Shown one piece after another: positions 34,371-42,669 of a DNA stretch of 55,810 nt (its first letter is position 1; each line of letters starts with the position of its first letter). The stretch comes from Saprospiraceae bacterium (GTDB lineage Bacteria; Bacteroidota; Bacteroidia; Chitinophagales; Saprospiraceae). A model generated the notes under the pieces. The model ran no database searches, had not been told where the DNA came from, and saw only the letters and a program-made list of their open reading frames with translations. Location: NCBI GenBank assembly GCA_016787415.1, contig JAEUUT010000204.1, positions 1 through 55,810 of the forward strand. Direction: 5' to 3'. Made by a program: the position numbers and the translations under genes.

Positions 34371-34889
34371 TCACATGGGGGTTTCCAACACATACACCAA
34401 CAAACCATCCTCCACTTCTTTGTACTGAAAACCGTTGCGTTCCAGCACCCGAATAGAAGGCAGATTTTCGGGATGCACCACCCCTTCCATGGTTTTTGCC
34501 TGCATATTGGCAAAAGCATATTCAGCCACTTTTTCGAAGGCCTCCTGTATGTAGCCACGTCCCTGAAAATCGGGGTGCATGGCGTACCCAACCTCTGCTT
34601 TTTCTTTTACCAAATCTAGGTTCCACAGGCAAATGGTACCGATAAGAGCCGGATTATCTTTCAGGGAAATAACCCAGAACACTGATCTGCCTTCGGTGCC
34701 GGCATCAATCAATGTCTGGATGAACTGTCGAACCTCCTCCACGTTTTCAGGCTTTTTTCGGTCAATGTACCTGTTCATGTCAGGATCGGTACGCTGAAAA
34801 AAAAGCGCCTTGTCATCGTCCAGGGCAATCGGGCGCAGTTGCAGGCGTTCGGTATGCAGGTATGGGAAAGGTGTAAAATTCAGGTGCAT
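34371..34889 (-). CDS. GNAT-family N-acetyltransferase (RimJ/RimL type)
   Basis: 172 residues. FPYLHTERLQLRPIALDDD near residue 8 is the RimJ/RimL start. Acetyl-CoA-binding motif A is EVGYAMHPDFQGRGYIQEAF near 98, and VHPENLPSIRVLERNGFQ near 137 completes the fold. It transfers acetyl from acetyl-CoA to an amine, possibly a protein N-terminus or small molecule; the substrate is unknown. It lies 7 bases after the DUF1801 gene and is probably co-transcribed. Confidence 0.88.
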   Translation of the reverse strand: MHLNFTPFPYLHTERLQLRPIALDDDKALFFQRTDPDMNRYIDRKKPENVEEVRQFIQTLIDAGTEGRSVFWVISLKDNPALIGTICLWNLDLVKEKAEVGYAMHPDFQGRGYIQEAFEKVAEYAFANMQAKTMEGVVHPENLPSIRVLERNGFQYKEVEDGLLVYVLETPM

Positions 34890-34896
34890 GGCAGTT

Positions 34897-35319
34897 TTAC
34901 TTTTTTCGTCTTTTGCTTTTTTCCATTTGCATCAATTCGTTCACTTCGGCGGCCTCCAGCAGCAGGTTTCTCAACTTTCCGAGGTGTTGCAGCAGTTCCT
35001 GTGCCGAGTAGAATCGCTTGGTGAATACCTGTTTGCGCGTTCCACGATCGAGGTATTGCTCTTCGTCTGACAACAAATAACCATTCTGGAAACCAAATTC
35101 TACTCCTTCCCACACCGTACTGCCCCAGGAAACGGCCCCCGGCCAGATAAAACACAGGCCGGTGTAGTGCTTGAAAAATGGCACATTAAAAGACAGGTGC
35201 TCCTGCACGCCTGGCACGCTTTCATACACCAGTTCGCGGAGTAGTTCGACCATTTCCAGTTGGGCAGGTGGGAGGAAATCCAGCAGTTCGCCTACGGACT
35301 GAAAACGGACGTTTTGCAT
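34897..35319 (-). CDS. DUF1801/YdhG-like protein
   Basis: 140 residues from the ATG at 35319. This start is favoured over the one at 35343 because the -7 box at 35347-35354 would begin transcription near 35340. The fold is of the YdhG/frataxin-like type: LLDFLPPAQLEMVELLRELV, then SFNVPFFKHYTGLCFIWPG and YLLSDEEQYLDRGTRKQVF. The function is unknown. The C-terminus is strongly basic (EKSKRRKK). It is divergent from the WYL regulator, with only 43 bases between the starts, so the regulator may control it. Confidence 0.75.
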   Translation of the reverse strand: MQNVRFQSVGELLDFLPPAQLEMVELLRELVYESVPGVQEHLSFNVPFFKHYTGLCFIWPGAVSWGSTVWEGVEFGFQNGYLLSDEEQYLDRGTRKQVFTKRFYSAQELLQHLGKLRNLLLEAAEVNELMQMEKSKRRKK

Positions 35320-35346
35320 TTGTCTTTTCTCTTTATTTTGCATGAA

Positions 35347-35354
35347 CAAAAATA
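35347..35354 (-). promoter_or_regulatory. Candidate -7 box for the DUF1801-GNAT unit
   Basis: TATTTTTG on the minus strand, a perfect TAnnTTTG, 28 bases before the ATG at 35319 and within the 43-base gap shared with the WYL regulator. Confidence 0.45.
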
Positions 35355-35362
35355 GGAAAAAC

Positions 35363-36076
35363 ATGAACCGCATCGACCGGCTGATGGCAATAATTACCCA
35401 TTTGCAATCCAGAAAATATCGTTCGGCTGCCCAGTTGGCAGAGCATTTCGGCATCAGCGTGCGTACTGTATTTCGCGACCTGAAAGCCATGCAGGAAATA
35501 GGCGTTCCTATAGGGTTCGAGGCCGGACAAGGGTATTACATCGTAGCCGGTTTTTTCCTGCCGCCTGTATCGCTGACGGCAGAAGAAGCCAATGCACTGG
35601 CGCTGGCCGAGCCGCTCGTGCTGCGCTTTGCCGACAAAGAAACGGCACAGCATGTGGGTACGGCGCTGGCAAAGATCAAAATGGTGCTGGGAAAGTCACA
35701 ACAAGATAATTTAGATGAAATACAATCCAAAACATTAACTTATATTCCAAAAACATACGAACATATGATTCCGGACACTAATTTTCTGTCTGTGATTCAA
35801 ACCGCCATTGTCAACAAAAACATCCTTCATCTAGCCTATCAAAATATAAACGGCGAACAAAGCAGCCGTCAGGTGGAACCCATCGGCCTCACTTTTTACT
35901 CGCTCAATTGGCACATGATTGCGTGGTGCCACCTACGCCAGGAGTACCGCGATTTCCGCACTTCGCGTATCCTCGACCTTCGGCCATCACTGATGCCGTT
36001 TCGCAAAACTGATCATATCAGCATGCACGAATACATTCGGGAAATAGACCAAACCGTGGAGAAGGAATTCAAATAA
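35363..36076 (+). CDS. WYL-domain transcriptional regulator (YafY-like)
   Basis: 237 residues from the ATG at 35363 (an ATG at 35342 is also in frame). The N-terminal winged helix is typical: MNRIDRLMAIITHLQSRKY, then AAQLAEHFGISVRTVFRDLK. The WYL domain (about 130-225) contains VNKNILHLAYQNINGEQSSR, the ligand-sensing region with the PIGL, WHMIAWC and RDFRTSRI stretches; the W-Y-L triad is partly altered. The family regulates DNA damage or defence genes in some bacteria, but here it heads a small accessory cluster. It is likely autoregulated from the short divergent region. Confidence 0.88.
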   Translation: MNRIDRLMAIITHLQSRKYRSAAQLAEHFGISVRTVFRDLKAMQEIGVPIGFEAGQGYYIVAGFFLPPVSLTAEEANALALAEPLVLRFADKETAQHVGTALAKIKMVLGKSQQDNLDEIQSKTLTYIPKTYEHMIPDTNFLSVIQTAIVNKNILHLAYQNINGEQSSRQVEPIGLTFYSLNWHMIAWCHLRQEYRDFRTSRILDLRPSLMPFRKTDHISMHEYIREIDQTVEKEFK

Positions 36077-36158
36077 GCCGGGATGACCACTGACATAAGG
36101 CTGTCACTCCCAGCCATTTTCTTTGCAACATCAATTGTTTCCATCAAGAAAAAGAACC

Positions 36159-36587
36159 ATGAGCAAAGGATTTATCGCCCGCAAAACCATCACCATTCAC
36201 GCACCGGTTGCAGCCGTTTGGAAAGGTTTGACCGACCCGGAAGAAGTAAAAAAGTATTTTTTTGGCACCCAGCAACACACAACCTGGCAACCCGGCACGC
36301 CGATCCGTTTCACCGGAGAATGGGATGGAAAGCCATACGAAGACAAAGGTACCGTCCTGAAATTCGAACCACTCAAAATGCTGCGCTACGATTACTGGAG
36401 CAACTGGTCGGGCGATGCAGATGTAAAAGAGAACTACCAGATCATTACCTATCGTGTTGCGCCAAAAGGAAACAGCACGCTGCTCACTATCCAGCAAAGC
36501 AATATTCCTACGCTGGAGAAAAAAATACACTCGGCTCAGACCTGGGGTGTGCTGATGAAAAGCCTGAAGGCTCTTTTAGAGAGGTGA
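36159..36587 (+). CDS. SRPBCC/AHSA1-family protein
   Basis: 142 residues from the ATG at 36159; the frame is open back to a TTG at 36123. The START-like hydrophobic pocket fold begins with ARKTITIHAPVAAVWKGLTD and continues FFGTQQHTTWQPGTPIRFTG and LKFEPLKMLRYDYWS, typical of the AHSA1/ATPase-activator-like subgroup. The ligand is unknown. The last codons, GAG AGG TGA, are part of the GAGAGGT word tract of element E6, so the stop codon lies inside the hairpin arm. Confidence 0.85.
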   Translation: MSKGFIARKTITIHAPVAAVWKGLTDPEEVKKYFFGTQQHTTWQPGTPIRFTGEWDGKPYEDKGTVLKFEPLKMLRYDYWSNWSGDADVKENYQIITYRVAPKGNSTLLTIQQSNIPTLEKKIHSAQTWGVLMKSLKALLER

Positions 36588-36718
36588 GAGGTGAGAGGTG
36601 AGAAGTGAGAGTACGTAGAGTACACCGCTTTACTTTTAGAAATGCAAAGAATAAAGCGGTGTACTCTACGTACTCTCACTTCTCACCTCTCACCTCTCAC
36701 CTCTCACCTCTCACCTCT
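36579..36718. repeat. Word-armed hairpin element E6 (GAGAGGT)
   Basis: A perfect 54-bp stem, 36579-36632 with 36652-36705, around a 19-nt loop. The arms are three GAGAGGT, one GAGAAGT (present in both arms), then GAGAGTACGTAGAGTACACC and GCTTTA. Two more words extend the right arm. The TGA of the upstream gene lies inside the left arm; a -7 box follows the right arm. Confidence 0.92.
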
Positions 36719-36721
36719 GCT

Positions 36722-36729
36722 TATCTTTG
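36722..36729 (+). promoter_or_regulatory. Candidate -7 box, possibly giving a leaderless mRNA
   Basis: TATCTTTG, a perfect TAnnTTTG, with only four bases between it and the ATG at 36734. Transcription would then begin at or next to the start codon. The -33 position falls in the word arm of E6 and has no TTTG. Confidence 0.5.
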
Positions 36730-36733
36730 TGTT

Positions 36734-37291
36734 ATGGGAAAATTTCACGAGCACATCCAGGCATCACATGCCGAATTCATCCGCAAACAGCACCTGTTTT
36801 TTGTAGGCACAGCGCCGTTGAGCGCAGAAGGGCACATCAACATTTCGCCCAAGGGAATGGATACTTTCCGACTGCTATCAGAAAATCGAGTTGCCTACCT
36901 CGATTTTATCGGTAGCGGCAACGAAACTTCGGCACATACGCTCGAAAACGGGCGCATTACCTTCATGTTTTGTTCGTTTCAGGGGCCGCCCAATATCCTG
37001 CGCTTGTACGGGAAAGGCCGAAGCGTGCTGCCCGATACGCCGGAATGGAACGAGTATGTTGCCATGTTTGGAAATTTTCCCAATGTCAGGCAAATCATCG
37101 TGGCTGATATTCACCTCGTTCAAACGTCCTGCGGCTACGGCATTCCGCTATACGACTATGTGGCCGAACGACAGATTATGTCGGAATGGGCCGCCAAAAA
37201 AGGGACAGAAGGATTGCAGGATTACATTCAGGAAAAAAACCTCCGCAGCATCGACGGGCTTCCCACTGATTATGCTTTAAAAAATGAATAA
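36734..37291 (+). CDS. Pyridoxamine 5'-phosphate oxidase-like FMN-binding protein
   Basis: 185 residues from the ATG at 36734; a longer frame runs through the word element and is discarded. The split-barrel flavin fold shows FFVGTAPLSAEGHINISPKG near residue 22, VAYLDFIGSGNETSAHTLEN near 53 and FCSFQGPPNILRLYGKG near 82. This subgroup (PPOX-related, often annotated pyridoxamine 5'-phosphate oxidase family) handles flavin redox reactions with unknown substrates. It overlaps the following gene by 8 bases. Confidence 0.87.
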   Translation: MGKFHEHIQASHAEFIRKQHLFFVGTAPLSAEGHINISPKGMDTFRLLSENRVAYLDFIGSGNETSAHTLENGRITFMFCSFQGPPNILRLYGKGRSVLPDTPEWNEYVAMFGNFPNVRQIIVADIHLVQTSCGYGIPLYDYVAERQIMSEWAAKKGTEGLQDYIQEKNLRSIDGLPTDYALKNE

Positions 37292-38348
37292 CGAACTTGC
37301 ACATATAGGCCGCTATCGGCTTCACAATCAACAGATTGTAAATACTTCCATCCAGTCAATCGGTAAAATGGCTGCCTGGATGGGCGCTACGCAGGCACAG
37401 GACTATACCCACGGTAAATGGGCATTCGGTCTTCGCTTGCCGCACACCACCGATGTGGATGTGGAAGCAGCCATCGACCGTGGCGACATCATCCGGACGC
37501 ATGTGCTGCGCCCCACTTGGCATTTTGTGGCGGCGGAAGACCTGCGGTGGATGCTGGCCTTATCGGCGCCACAAATCAACACCGCCATTGCCACTTTTAA
37601 TGTCACCCTTGGGCTCGATGAACACACGTTCGAACGTTCCAAAGCCGTCATGGCCAAGTCGTTGGAAGGTGGCCTCCAACTGACGCGCGAGGAAATTATG
37701 GCAGACCTGGGTCGTGCGGGCATCGCTACGGACAGCCTGCGTGGCAATCACCTGATGATGCGCGCAGAAATTGATGGCCTGGTGTGCAATGGCTCGCGCA
37801 GGGGCAAGCAAATCACCTACGCACTGATAGACGATCGGGTACCAAAAAGTAAAATGCTGGATCGCCCGGCAGCGCTGGAAGAATTGGCGCGGCGATATTT
37901 CCGCAGCCACGCACCCGCCACGCTACATGATTATCAGTGGTGGTCGGGCCTGAAAATGCCGGATGCCAGGGCTGGCCTGGAAGCCATTCAATCTGAACTG
38001 GTGTCGGAAACCATCGGTAAACAAACCTTCTGGATGCCCAACAATTTCAAGGCAAGCGACGCGGATACTTCGGGGCCCTACCTGCTCCCTGCCTTCGATG
38101 AATACCTGGTGAGTTATCGGGACCGGGCAGCATCGCTTGATACCTCCAAAAAAGCGCAGGCTATTACCGGAAATGGTATTTTTAAACCCGTTGTACTACA
38201 CAATGCCTGGGTACAGGGCGTTTGGCAGCGCACTTTTTTGAAAAAACGGCTGTCGATGGCCTACACCTGGTTCGAAAACGGGCCGAGTCTTGATTTGCTG
38301 GAGCCCGCACACCGGCGTTTGGCAGTGTTTTACGGGTTGGAGGCGTAG
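37284..38348 (+). CDS. HTH_42/AlkZ-like winged-helix DNA glycosylase candidate
   Basis: 354 residues of the HTH_42 family (PF06224) that contains AlkZ and YcaQ, glycosylases for bulky or crosslinked bases. The catalytic QxQ motif of AlkZ is present at residues 37-39 (GATQAQD), followed by RTHVLRPTWHFV near 72, then tandem winged helices. LLPAFDEYLVSYRDRA near 272 is the conserved C-terminal stretch. A DNA repair role is therefore plausible but not shown; many members are uncharacterised. It overlaps the PPOX gene by 8 bases and so is translated with it. Confidence 0.82.
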   Translation: MNNELAHIGRYRLHNQQIVNTSIQSIGKMAAWMGATQAQDYTHGKWAFGLRLPHTTDVDVEAAIDRGDIIRTHVLRPTWHFVAAEDLRWMLALSAPQINTAIATFNVTLGLDEHTFERSKAVMAKSLEGGLQLTREEIMADLGRAGIATDSLRGNHLMMRAEIDGLVCNGSRRGKQITYALIDDRVPKSKMLDRPAALEELARRYFRSHAPATLHDYQWWSGLKMPDARAGLEAIQSELVSETIGKQTFWMPNNFKASDADTSGPYLLPAFDEYLVSYRDRAASLDTSKKAQAITGNGIFKPVVLHNAWVQGVWQRTFLKKRLSMAYTWFENGPSLDLLEPAHRRLAVFYGLEA

Positions 38349-38372
38349 CGAACTGGCTAGTGGTGAACCAAC

Positions 38373-39038
38373 TTAGTTCATCTTCGACAAAATCTTGATG
38401 TCGCGCACCTCAATATGTTGCCGGGAATAACCATAAAGCGTCACCTGAATCATGGCCACCCCAAGGTCGCGCAAGGTGGTGACGAAACCTGGAAACAGGA
38501 GTTTGAACACCGGGTACAGCCACGACAGGTATTTGTAATACGACAGGGTGTTTTTGAGTCCCGGCGTGGGGTGCATGTAGCCCGGCCGGAAATTGAACAC
38601 CTGTTTGAACGGCAATTTCATCAGGTCGTTTTCCGTGCGGCCTTTTACACGGGCCCACATGACGCGGCCTTTCTCCGTGCTGTCGGTGCCGCCACCCGAT
38701 ACATAACAGAACGTCATGTCGGAGTTCTGGCGGCTTAAAATCGTGGCAACATGCAAGGTCAGGGTGTAGGTAATTTTGCTAAAATCTTCTTCATTCATAC
38801 CTACGGAAGACGTACCCAGGCAAAAATAGCAGGCATTGTAGCCACGCAATTGATCTTCAATGGGGCTCAGGTCGTACAGATCGGCATGTACGATTTCCTT
38901 TACCTTGGGATGTACCAGCCCGTATGGACGGCGGCCCAATATCAGTACTTGTTCTACCTGATCGCTCTGGAGGCATTCGTGCAGTACACCCTCTCCTACC
39001 ATGCCGGTAACGCCTGTGATGATGGCTCTGATTTTCAT
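38373..39038 (-). CDS. Atypical SDR / NAD(P)-binding Rossmann protein
   Basis: 221 residues. The N-terminal motif AIITGVTGMVGEGVLHECL is the Gly-rich dinucleotide site, followed by HADLYDLSPIEDQLRGYNAC and YVSGGGTDSTEKGRVMWARV. The latter gives Ser and Lys at positions comparable to an SDR active site, without the standard YxxxK. It is similar to HTATIP2-like and NmrA-like proteins. The substrate is unknown. It is convergent with the AlkZ-like gene, with 24 bases between stops. Confidence 0.78.
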   Translation of the reverse strand: MKIRAIITGVTGMVGEGVLHECLQSDQVEQVLILGRRPYGLVHPKVKEIVHADLYDLSPIEDQLRGYNACYFCLGTSSVGMNEEDFSKITYTLTLHVATILSRQNSDMTFCYVSGGGTDSTEKGRVMWARVKGRTENDLMKLPFKQVFNFRPGYMHPTPGLKNTLSYYKYLSWLYPVFKLLFPGFVTTLRDLGVAMIQVTLYGYSRQHIEVRDIKILSKMN

Positions 39039-39040
39039 GA

Positions 39041-39076
39041 TGCTAAAAAGGTGTTTTTGTGTTTTGGTGTTTTTGT
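39041..39076. repeat. One-armed GTGTTTTT word tract
   Basis: AAAGGTGTTTTTGTGTTTTG and similar 8-10 bp words fill the 45-base gap between the lipoprotein gene and the SDR gene. It is the same word class as element E3, with no opposing arm. Confidence 0.6.
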
Positions 39077-39083
39077 GTTAAAT

Positions 39084-39992
39084 CTACTCCCGGATTGGGA
39101 TTAAGCCTCGCAAGCCCATGTCTACAATTTTTTCAGCCGGTGTAACTCCATCGCCATAAAAATCGAGTTGGCCGTTGCCATTCGTATCCTGCCATTCAAA
39201 ACTGTTGTTGATGGAGAAGGAAAGTGTGATGAGGATATCGCTGGTCTCCTTGCCGGTAATGACCAGTGGCTGGGCCAGTTTGCCTGTCACCACGCAAGAG
39301 CCTGCCGGAATGGGGCTGGTAGCGAACAATGGATTGACGACGGTAGTAGCCCCTGCTGGCGCATCGCCCGAGTAAATCTGGTTGTAGGCGCTGTAGGGGT
39401 CGCTGAGTTGCGTTTCAAAGGCCCAGAAGCCCTGCTTTTTATTGCTATTGACCGTAAGCGTTTTTTCGTGGGGCTTGACCGTCGTGATGTAGGTATTGAA
39501 ACCTACGAAAGAAGCGACCGTGCCTTTTTGATTGTTCAAATTGCCAATGACTGGCAGGTTATTGATATTGAAGCGAACGTCATAGTTCTGATACGTGACG
39601 CTGGCGCGAACCCATTGATACGTTCCGGGCGGCACATCTTTCAGGGAAATCGTTGAAAACACCTGGTCTCCGCCCGCACGTGCTGCGCGGTCGAAGTTCA
39701 CAGCATTTTCTCCTCCAATTGAAATTTCTTCAGCATGGTACACGATAGCGCCGTCGCCCAGCGGCGTGAGTGTATTCGGCGCCAGTTCGATGTAATGCAC
39801 GCTCATTTCATTGAATTCAGGCGTTTGGGCAGCATTGCCAGCCGGAATTGTGGACGGCTGCCCGATGTTGTTCAAACGCTCCTGCGCGGGGTCGAAACGA
39901 AACTGGAATTGGAGGTCAGACGTCGTTGTACTGGGATCCTTGGTGCAGGAAAAAAAGAGGAGGCCAAGGAGTGGAAGTAGTCTTGTGTGCAT
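39084..39992 (-). CDS. Lipoprotein of unknown function
   Basis: 302 residues. The signal peptide ends in a lipobox (LGLLFFSC, Cys16), so the protein should be lipid-anchored, probably in the outer membrane. The mature part is a beta-rich sequence with an Asp/Asn-rich calcium-loop-like segment DTNGNGQLDFYGDGV near residue 270. I do not recognise a family. It is downstream of mrdA, separated from it by element E7. Confidence 0.72.
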   Translation of the reverse strand: MHTRLLPLLGLLFFSCTKDPSTTTSDLQFQFRFDPAQERLNNIGQPSTIPAGNAAQTPEFNEMSVHYIELAPNTLTPLGDGAIVYHAEEISIGGENAVNFDRAARAGGDQVFSTISLKDVPPGTYQWVRASVTYQNYDVRFNINNLPVIGNLNNQKGTVASFVGFNTYITTVKPHEKTLTVNSNKKQGFWAFETQLSDPYSAYNQIYSGDAPAGATTVVNPLFATSPIPAGSCVVTGKLAQPLVITGKETSDILITLSFSINNSFEWQDTNGNGQLDFYGDGVTPAEKIVDMGLRGLIPIRE

Positions 39993-39997
39993 ATTTG

Positions 39998-40134
39998 TTA
40001 TCGGTTATCAGTTATCAGGGGTGGTAATGAGGCTTTTCCACTTTATTCAGGCTACACAATCAGGGCGCAATAAAGAAGAACAGATTGCTGATTACCAGCC
40101 CTGATAACAGATAACTGATAACAGATAACTATCT
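39998..40134. repeat. Word-armed hairpin element E7 (GTTATC, degenerate core)
   Basis: Heptads GTTATCG/GTTATCA at 39998-40016 and their complement at 40102-40134 flank GGGGTGGTAATGAGG on the left and GATTACCAGCCCTG on the right. The inner 60 bases pair poorly. It looks like a core B element that has diverged. Confidence 0.75.
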
Positions 40135-40137
40135 CAA

Positions 40138-42141
40138 CTACTTTCTTCCTTTCCCCACTGCCCTTGGCAGCAGCACTTCCGTTGTGGTGGCGCCTTCCGG
40201 CACATCGCTGGGCACTTGCTGCGGGTCGGGCAACGAATCCCGTTTGGGCGCCGGTGCAGCGGCCCTGATTTTTGCTTCTGCCTTGTTTTTCAGGAATTTA
40301 TCAATCAGGTTGGCCTTCGTCATACGTTCCTGAACAGGCAAGCGATCCGTAGCAATTGTATCATTGATGAATTTCTCGATCATCAGTCCGGCAATCGGCG
40401 CTGCATACGAAGCGCCCCAGCCCGCATTTTCCACATAGACGGCGATTGCAATTTTTGGATTTTCCTTGGGTGCAAAAGCAAAAAATACCGAGTGGTCATC
40501 GCCATGTGGGTTCTGGCTGGTACCGGTTTTGCCACACACCTGAATACCTGGCACCTGCGCAATGCGGGCGGTACCGCGGATGACGCACTGGGCCATGCCT
40601 TCCTGTACCAGGTCGAAATAACGGGATTCTATGCTAACCTGGTGTTTTTCGTAAAACTGTTTGGGAATAGGCGTACCGTCGCGGAATTGTTTGGCCAAGT
40701 GTGGCGGATACCAATAGCCTTTGTTGGCAATACAGGCAGCGAGGTTTGCCATTTGCAGGGTGGTCATTTGTATCTCTCCCTGTCCGATACCGACCGACAT
40801 AATGGTGGGTGAATGCCAACTGCCCAGGTTGCGTGGGTAGATTTTGTCGTAATAGGCCGAATTGGGGATGTTGCCCCCGCTTTCATTCGGATAATCGATA
40901 CCCAGTTCGGCGCCGAGGCCGAATTCTTTGCAGTATTTGGCAAAAATATCCAGCCCTTTATGCGGGTTGGAAAAACCGTATTTATCTACGATGTTGCGGA
41001 ATTCGGTAAAATAATAGGTGTTACACGAATAAGCCAGCGCATCTACCGCATCTCCTACGCCGCCGTGGTTGTGGCATTTATACAATCGGCCTGCATAGAA
41101 ATAGCCGCCATGGCAGCCTTGTCCGCGGTCGGGGTTCAGGGTACCTTCCTGTAGACCTGCGAGCGTTACCACCGTTTTAAAAATCGAGCCGGGCGGGTAT
41201 TTTGCCATGACAGTGCGGTCGAAAAACGGCTTAAGCGGGTCGGTCAGCAAGGCGCTGAAAATTTGCCCGCGATTTTGGGTCATCGTGAGCAGGTTCGGGT
41301 CGTAGGTAGGGCCGCTGATCATGGCCAGAATCTGACCTGTTTTGGGTTCGATGGCTACTACGCTACCCGTTTTGTTCTGCATCAGGTATTCGCCATACGA
41401 CTGCAGATCGATATCGATCGAAGAAATGAGGTCGTGCCCGGCCACCGCAGCCGAATCAAATTGCCCGCCTTTGTATTTTCCAACAATACGGCCAAGGTTG
41501 TCTTTCAGAAGAGACGTAGTGCCTTTTTCGCCACGCAAGTAAGTTTCATATTCCGATTCAAGCCCTGCCGCACCGATGTAGTCGCCCGATTCGTAAGCGC
41601 CTTTGCCCCGTTCGATGTCGCGCGGGTCTACCTCATTGATATAGCCCAGTACATGCGCGCCAGTGTGATAGGGATAACCCCGAATGTTGCGCACCTGTAC
41701 AAAGAAGCCGGGGAATTCATACAGGCTTTCCTGCAGGCGGGCGTAGGTTTCAATGCTGAGTTTTTTTAGGAAAACAAAGGGAACGGAGCGGGAGAACTTG
41801 CCACTTTTCCAGTCTTTGGTAAGGTTTTGCGTAAAATCCGTCTGTGCTATACCCAGGATTTTGCAAAACTTCTTGACATCCATGTTTTTGAAATCGACCT
41901 GATTGTATGTCACCATCAGGTCGTAGGTGGCTTCATTGTTTACAATGAGTTTGCCATTTCGGTCATACACCAGTCCACGAGGCGGGTAAACCGTCAGTTT
42001 TTCAATGGTAGTGGCATCGGCCCGGCGCTTGAACGAGTCGTCAAAAAGTTGTAGCGAAGCAGCCTTGACGATGAGCGCCAAAGCACTGACGATCAATACG
42101 ATCTGAATGTTGCGTTGCCGGTCGAGGCCTGATTGTGCCAT
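40138..42141 (-). CDS. mrdA: Penicillin-binding protein 2 (elongasome transpeptidase)
   Basis: 667 residues. The N-terminal membrane anchor is at about 12-32, and the dimerisation domain (PPRGLVYDRNGKLIVNN near 52) follows. The transpeptidase domain has the SxxK active site in YPPGSIFKTVVT near residue 320, SxN in YSCNTYYF and KTG in QVCGKTGTSQNPHG. It crosslinks peptidoglycan during side-wall growth with MreBCD and RodA. The C-terminal tail is Lys/Pro/Ala-rich. It follows mreD by 9 bases; rodA, the usual next gene, is not here. Confidence 0.95.
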   Translation of the reverse strand: MAQSGLDRQRNIQIVLIVSALALIVKAASLQLFDDSFKRRADATTIEKLTVYPPRGLVYDRNGKLIVNNEATYDLMVTYNQVDFKNMDVKKFCKILGIAQTDFTQNLTKDWKSGKFSRSVPFVFLKKLSIETYARLQESLYEFPGFFVQVRNIRGYPYHTGAHVLGYINEVDPRDIERGKGAYESGDYIGAAGLESEYETYLRGEKGTTSLLKDNLGRIVGKYKGGQFDSAAVAGHDLISSIDIDLQSYGEYLMQNKTGSVVAIEPKTGQILAMISGPTYDPNLLTMTQNRGQIFSALLTDPLKPFFDRTVMAKYPPGSIFKTVVTLAGLQEGTLNPDRGQGCHGGYFYAGRLYKCHNHGGVGDAVDALAYSCNTYYFTEFRNIVDKYGFSNPHKGLDIFAKYCKEFGLGAELGIDYPNESGGNIPNSAYYDKIYPRNLGSWHSPTIMSVGIGQGEIQMTTLQMANLAACIANKGYWYPPHLAKQFRDGTPIPKQFYEKHQVSIESRYFDLVQEGMAQCVIRGTARIAQVPGIQVCGKTGTSQNPHGDDHSVFFAFAPKENPKIAIAVYVENAGWGASYAAPIAGLMIEKFINDTIATDRLPVQERMTKANLIDKFLKNKAEAKIRAAAPAPKRDSLPDPQQVPSDVPEGATTTEVLLPRAVGKGRK

Positions 42142-42150
42142 GTGTGCGCA

Positions 42151-42669
42151 CTAATTTTTAGGATTAAACATTGCTGTATACAGCCAGACAAAAACCATTG
42201 TCAATACCCAGGCGGCCAGGGTTTTTAATGTAACAGTGCCGAAATATACGATGGTAAAATTGTCAACAGAAAAATACCAGAACAAATATGACAGAAAAAA
42301 CCAGGCGGAAACCTGCAAAAAAAGCGACCAGCCCATATGTTCGGGTGAAAAGATCGGCTCTTTGCCGGAGTAGCCGCCTTTGGGTGCAAATGCAGCAAAC
42401 AGCAGGAAGCGAAAAAAACCTGCAAAAGCGCCTGCGCTGGCATGTACGCCTATGGAGCCATAGAAAAAATCGACGGTTAGGCCTGTTGCAAAACCCAATA
42501 GCACTACATATGGCGTAGCCAGTTGAATAGGCAAAAACAGGATAAACAAGGGATAGAGCAGGATATTGAAGTACGCGCCGAGGGAGAGTGTCAACTGTTT
42601 CAACAGCAGCACCTGAACGGCTGTAAGCCCTATAAATCGCCAGAGATTCGGGAAGAGTTTATTGTTCAT
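42151..42669 (-). CDS. mreD: Rod shape-determining protein MreD
   Basis: 172 residues, five or six hydrophobic segments. LLYPLFILFLPIQLATPYVV and GFATGLTVDFFYGSIGVHAS are typical of Bacteroidota MreD. It is an inner-membrane partner of MreC in the elongation complex. Its start overlaps the end of mreC by 11 bases, which supports co-translation. Confidence 0.9.
   Translation of the reverse strand: MNNKLFPNLWRFIGLTAVQVLLLKQLTLSLGAYFNILLYPLFILFLPIQLATPYVVLLGFATGLTVDFFYGSIGVHASAGAFAGFFRFLLFAAFAPKGGYSGKEPIFSPEHMGWSLFLQVSAWFFLSYLFWYFSVDNFTIVYFGTVTLKTLAAWVLTMVFVWLYTAMFNPKN

Noticed and set aside
36605..36733. N-terminal extension of the PPOX gene through element E6
   Set aside because: The added residues (repeats of SHLSPLT) are translated word tract; the family start and a -7 box agree with 36734.
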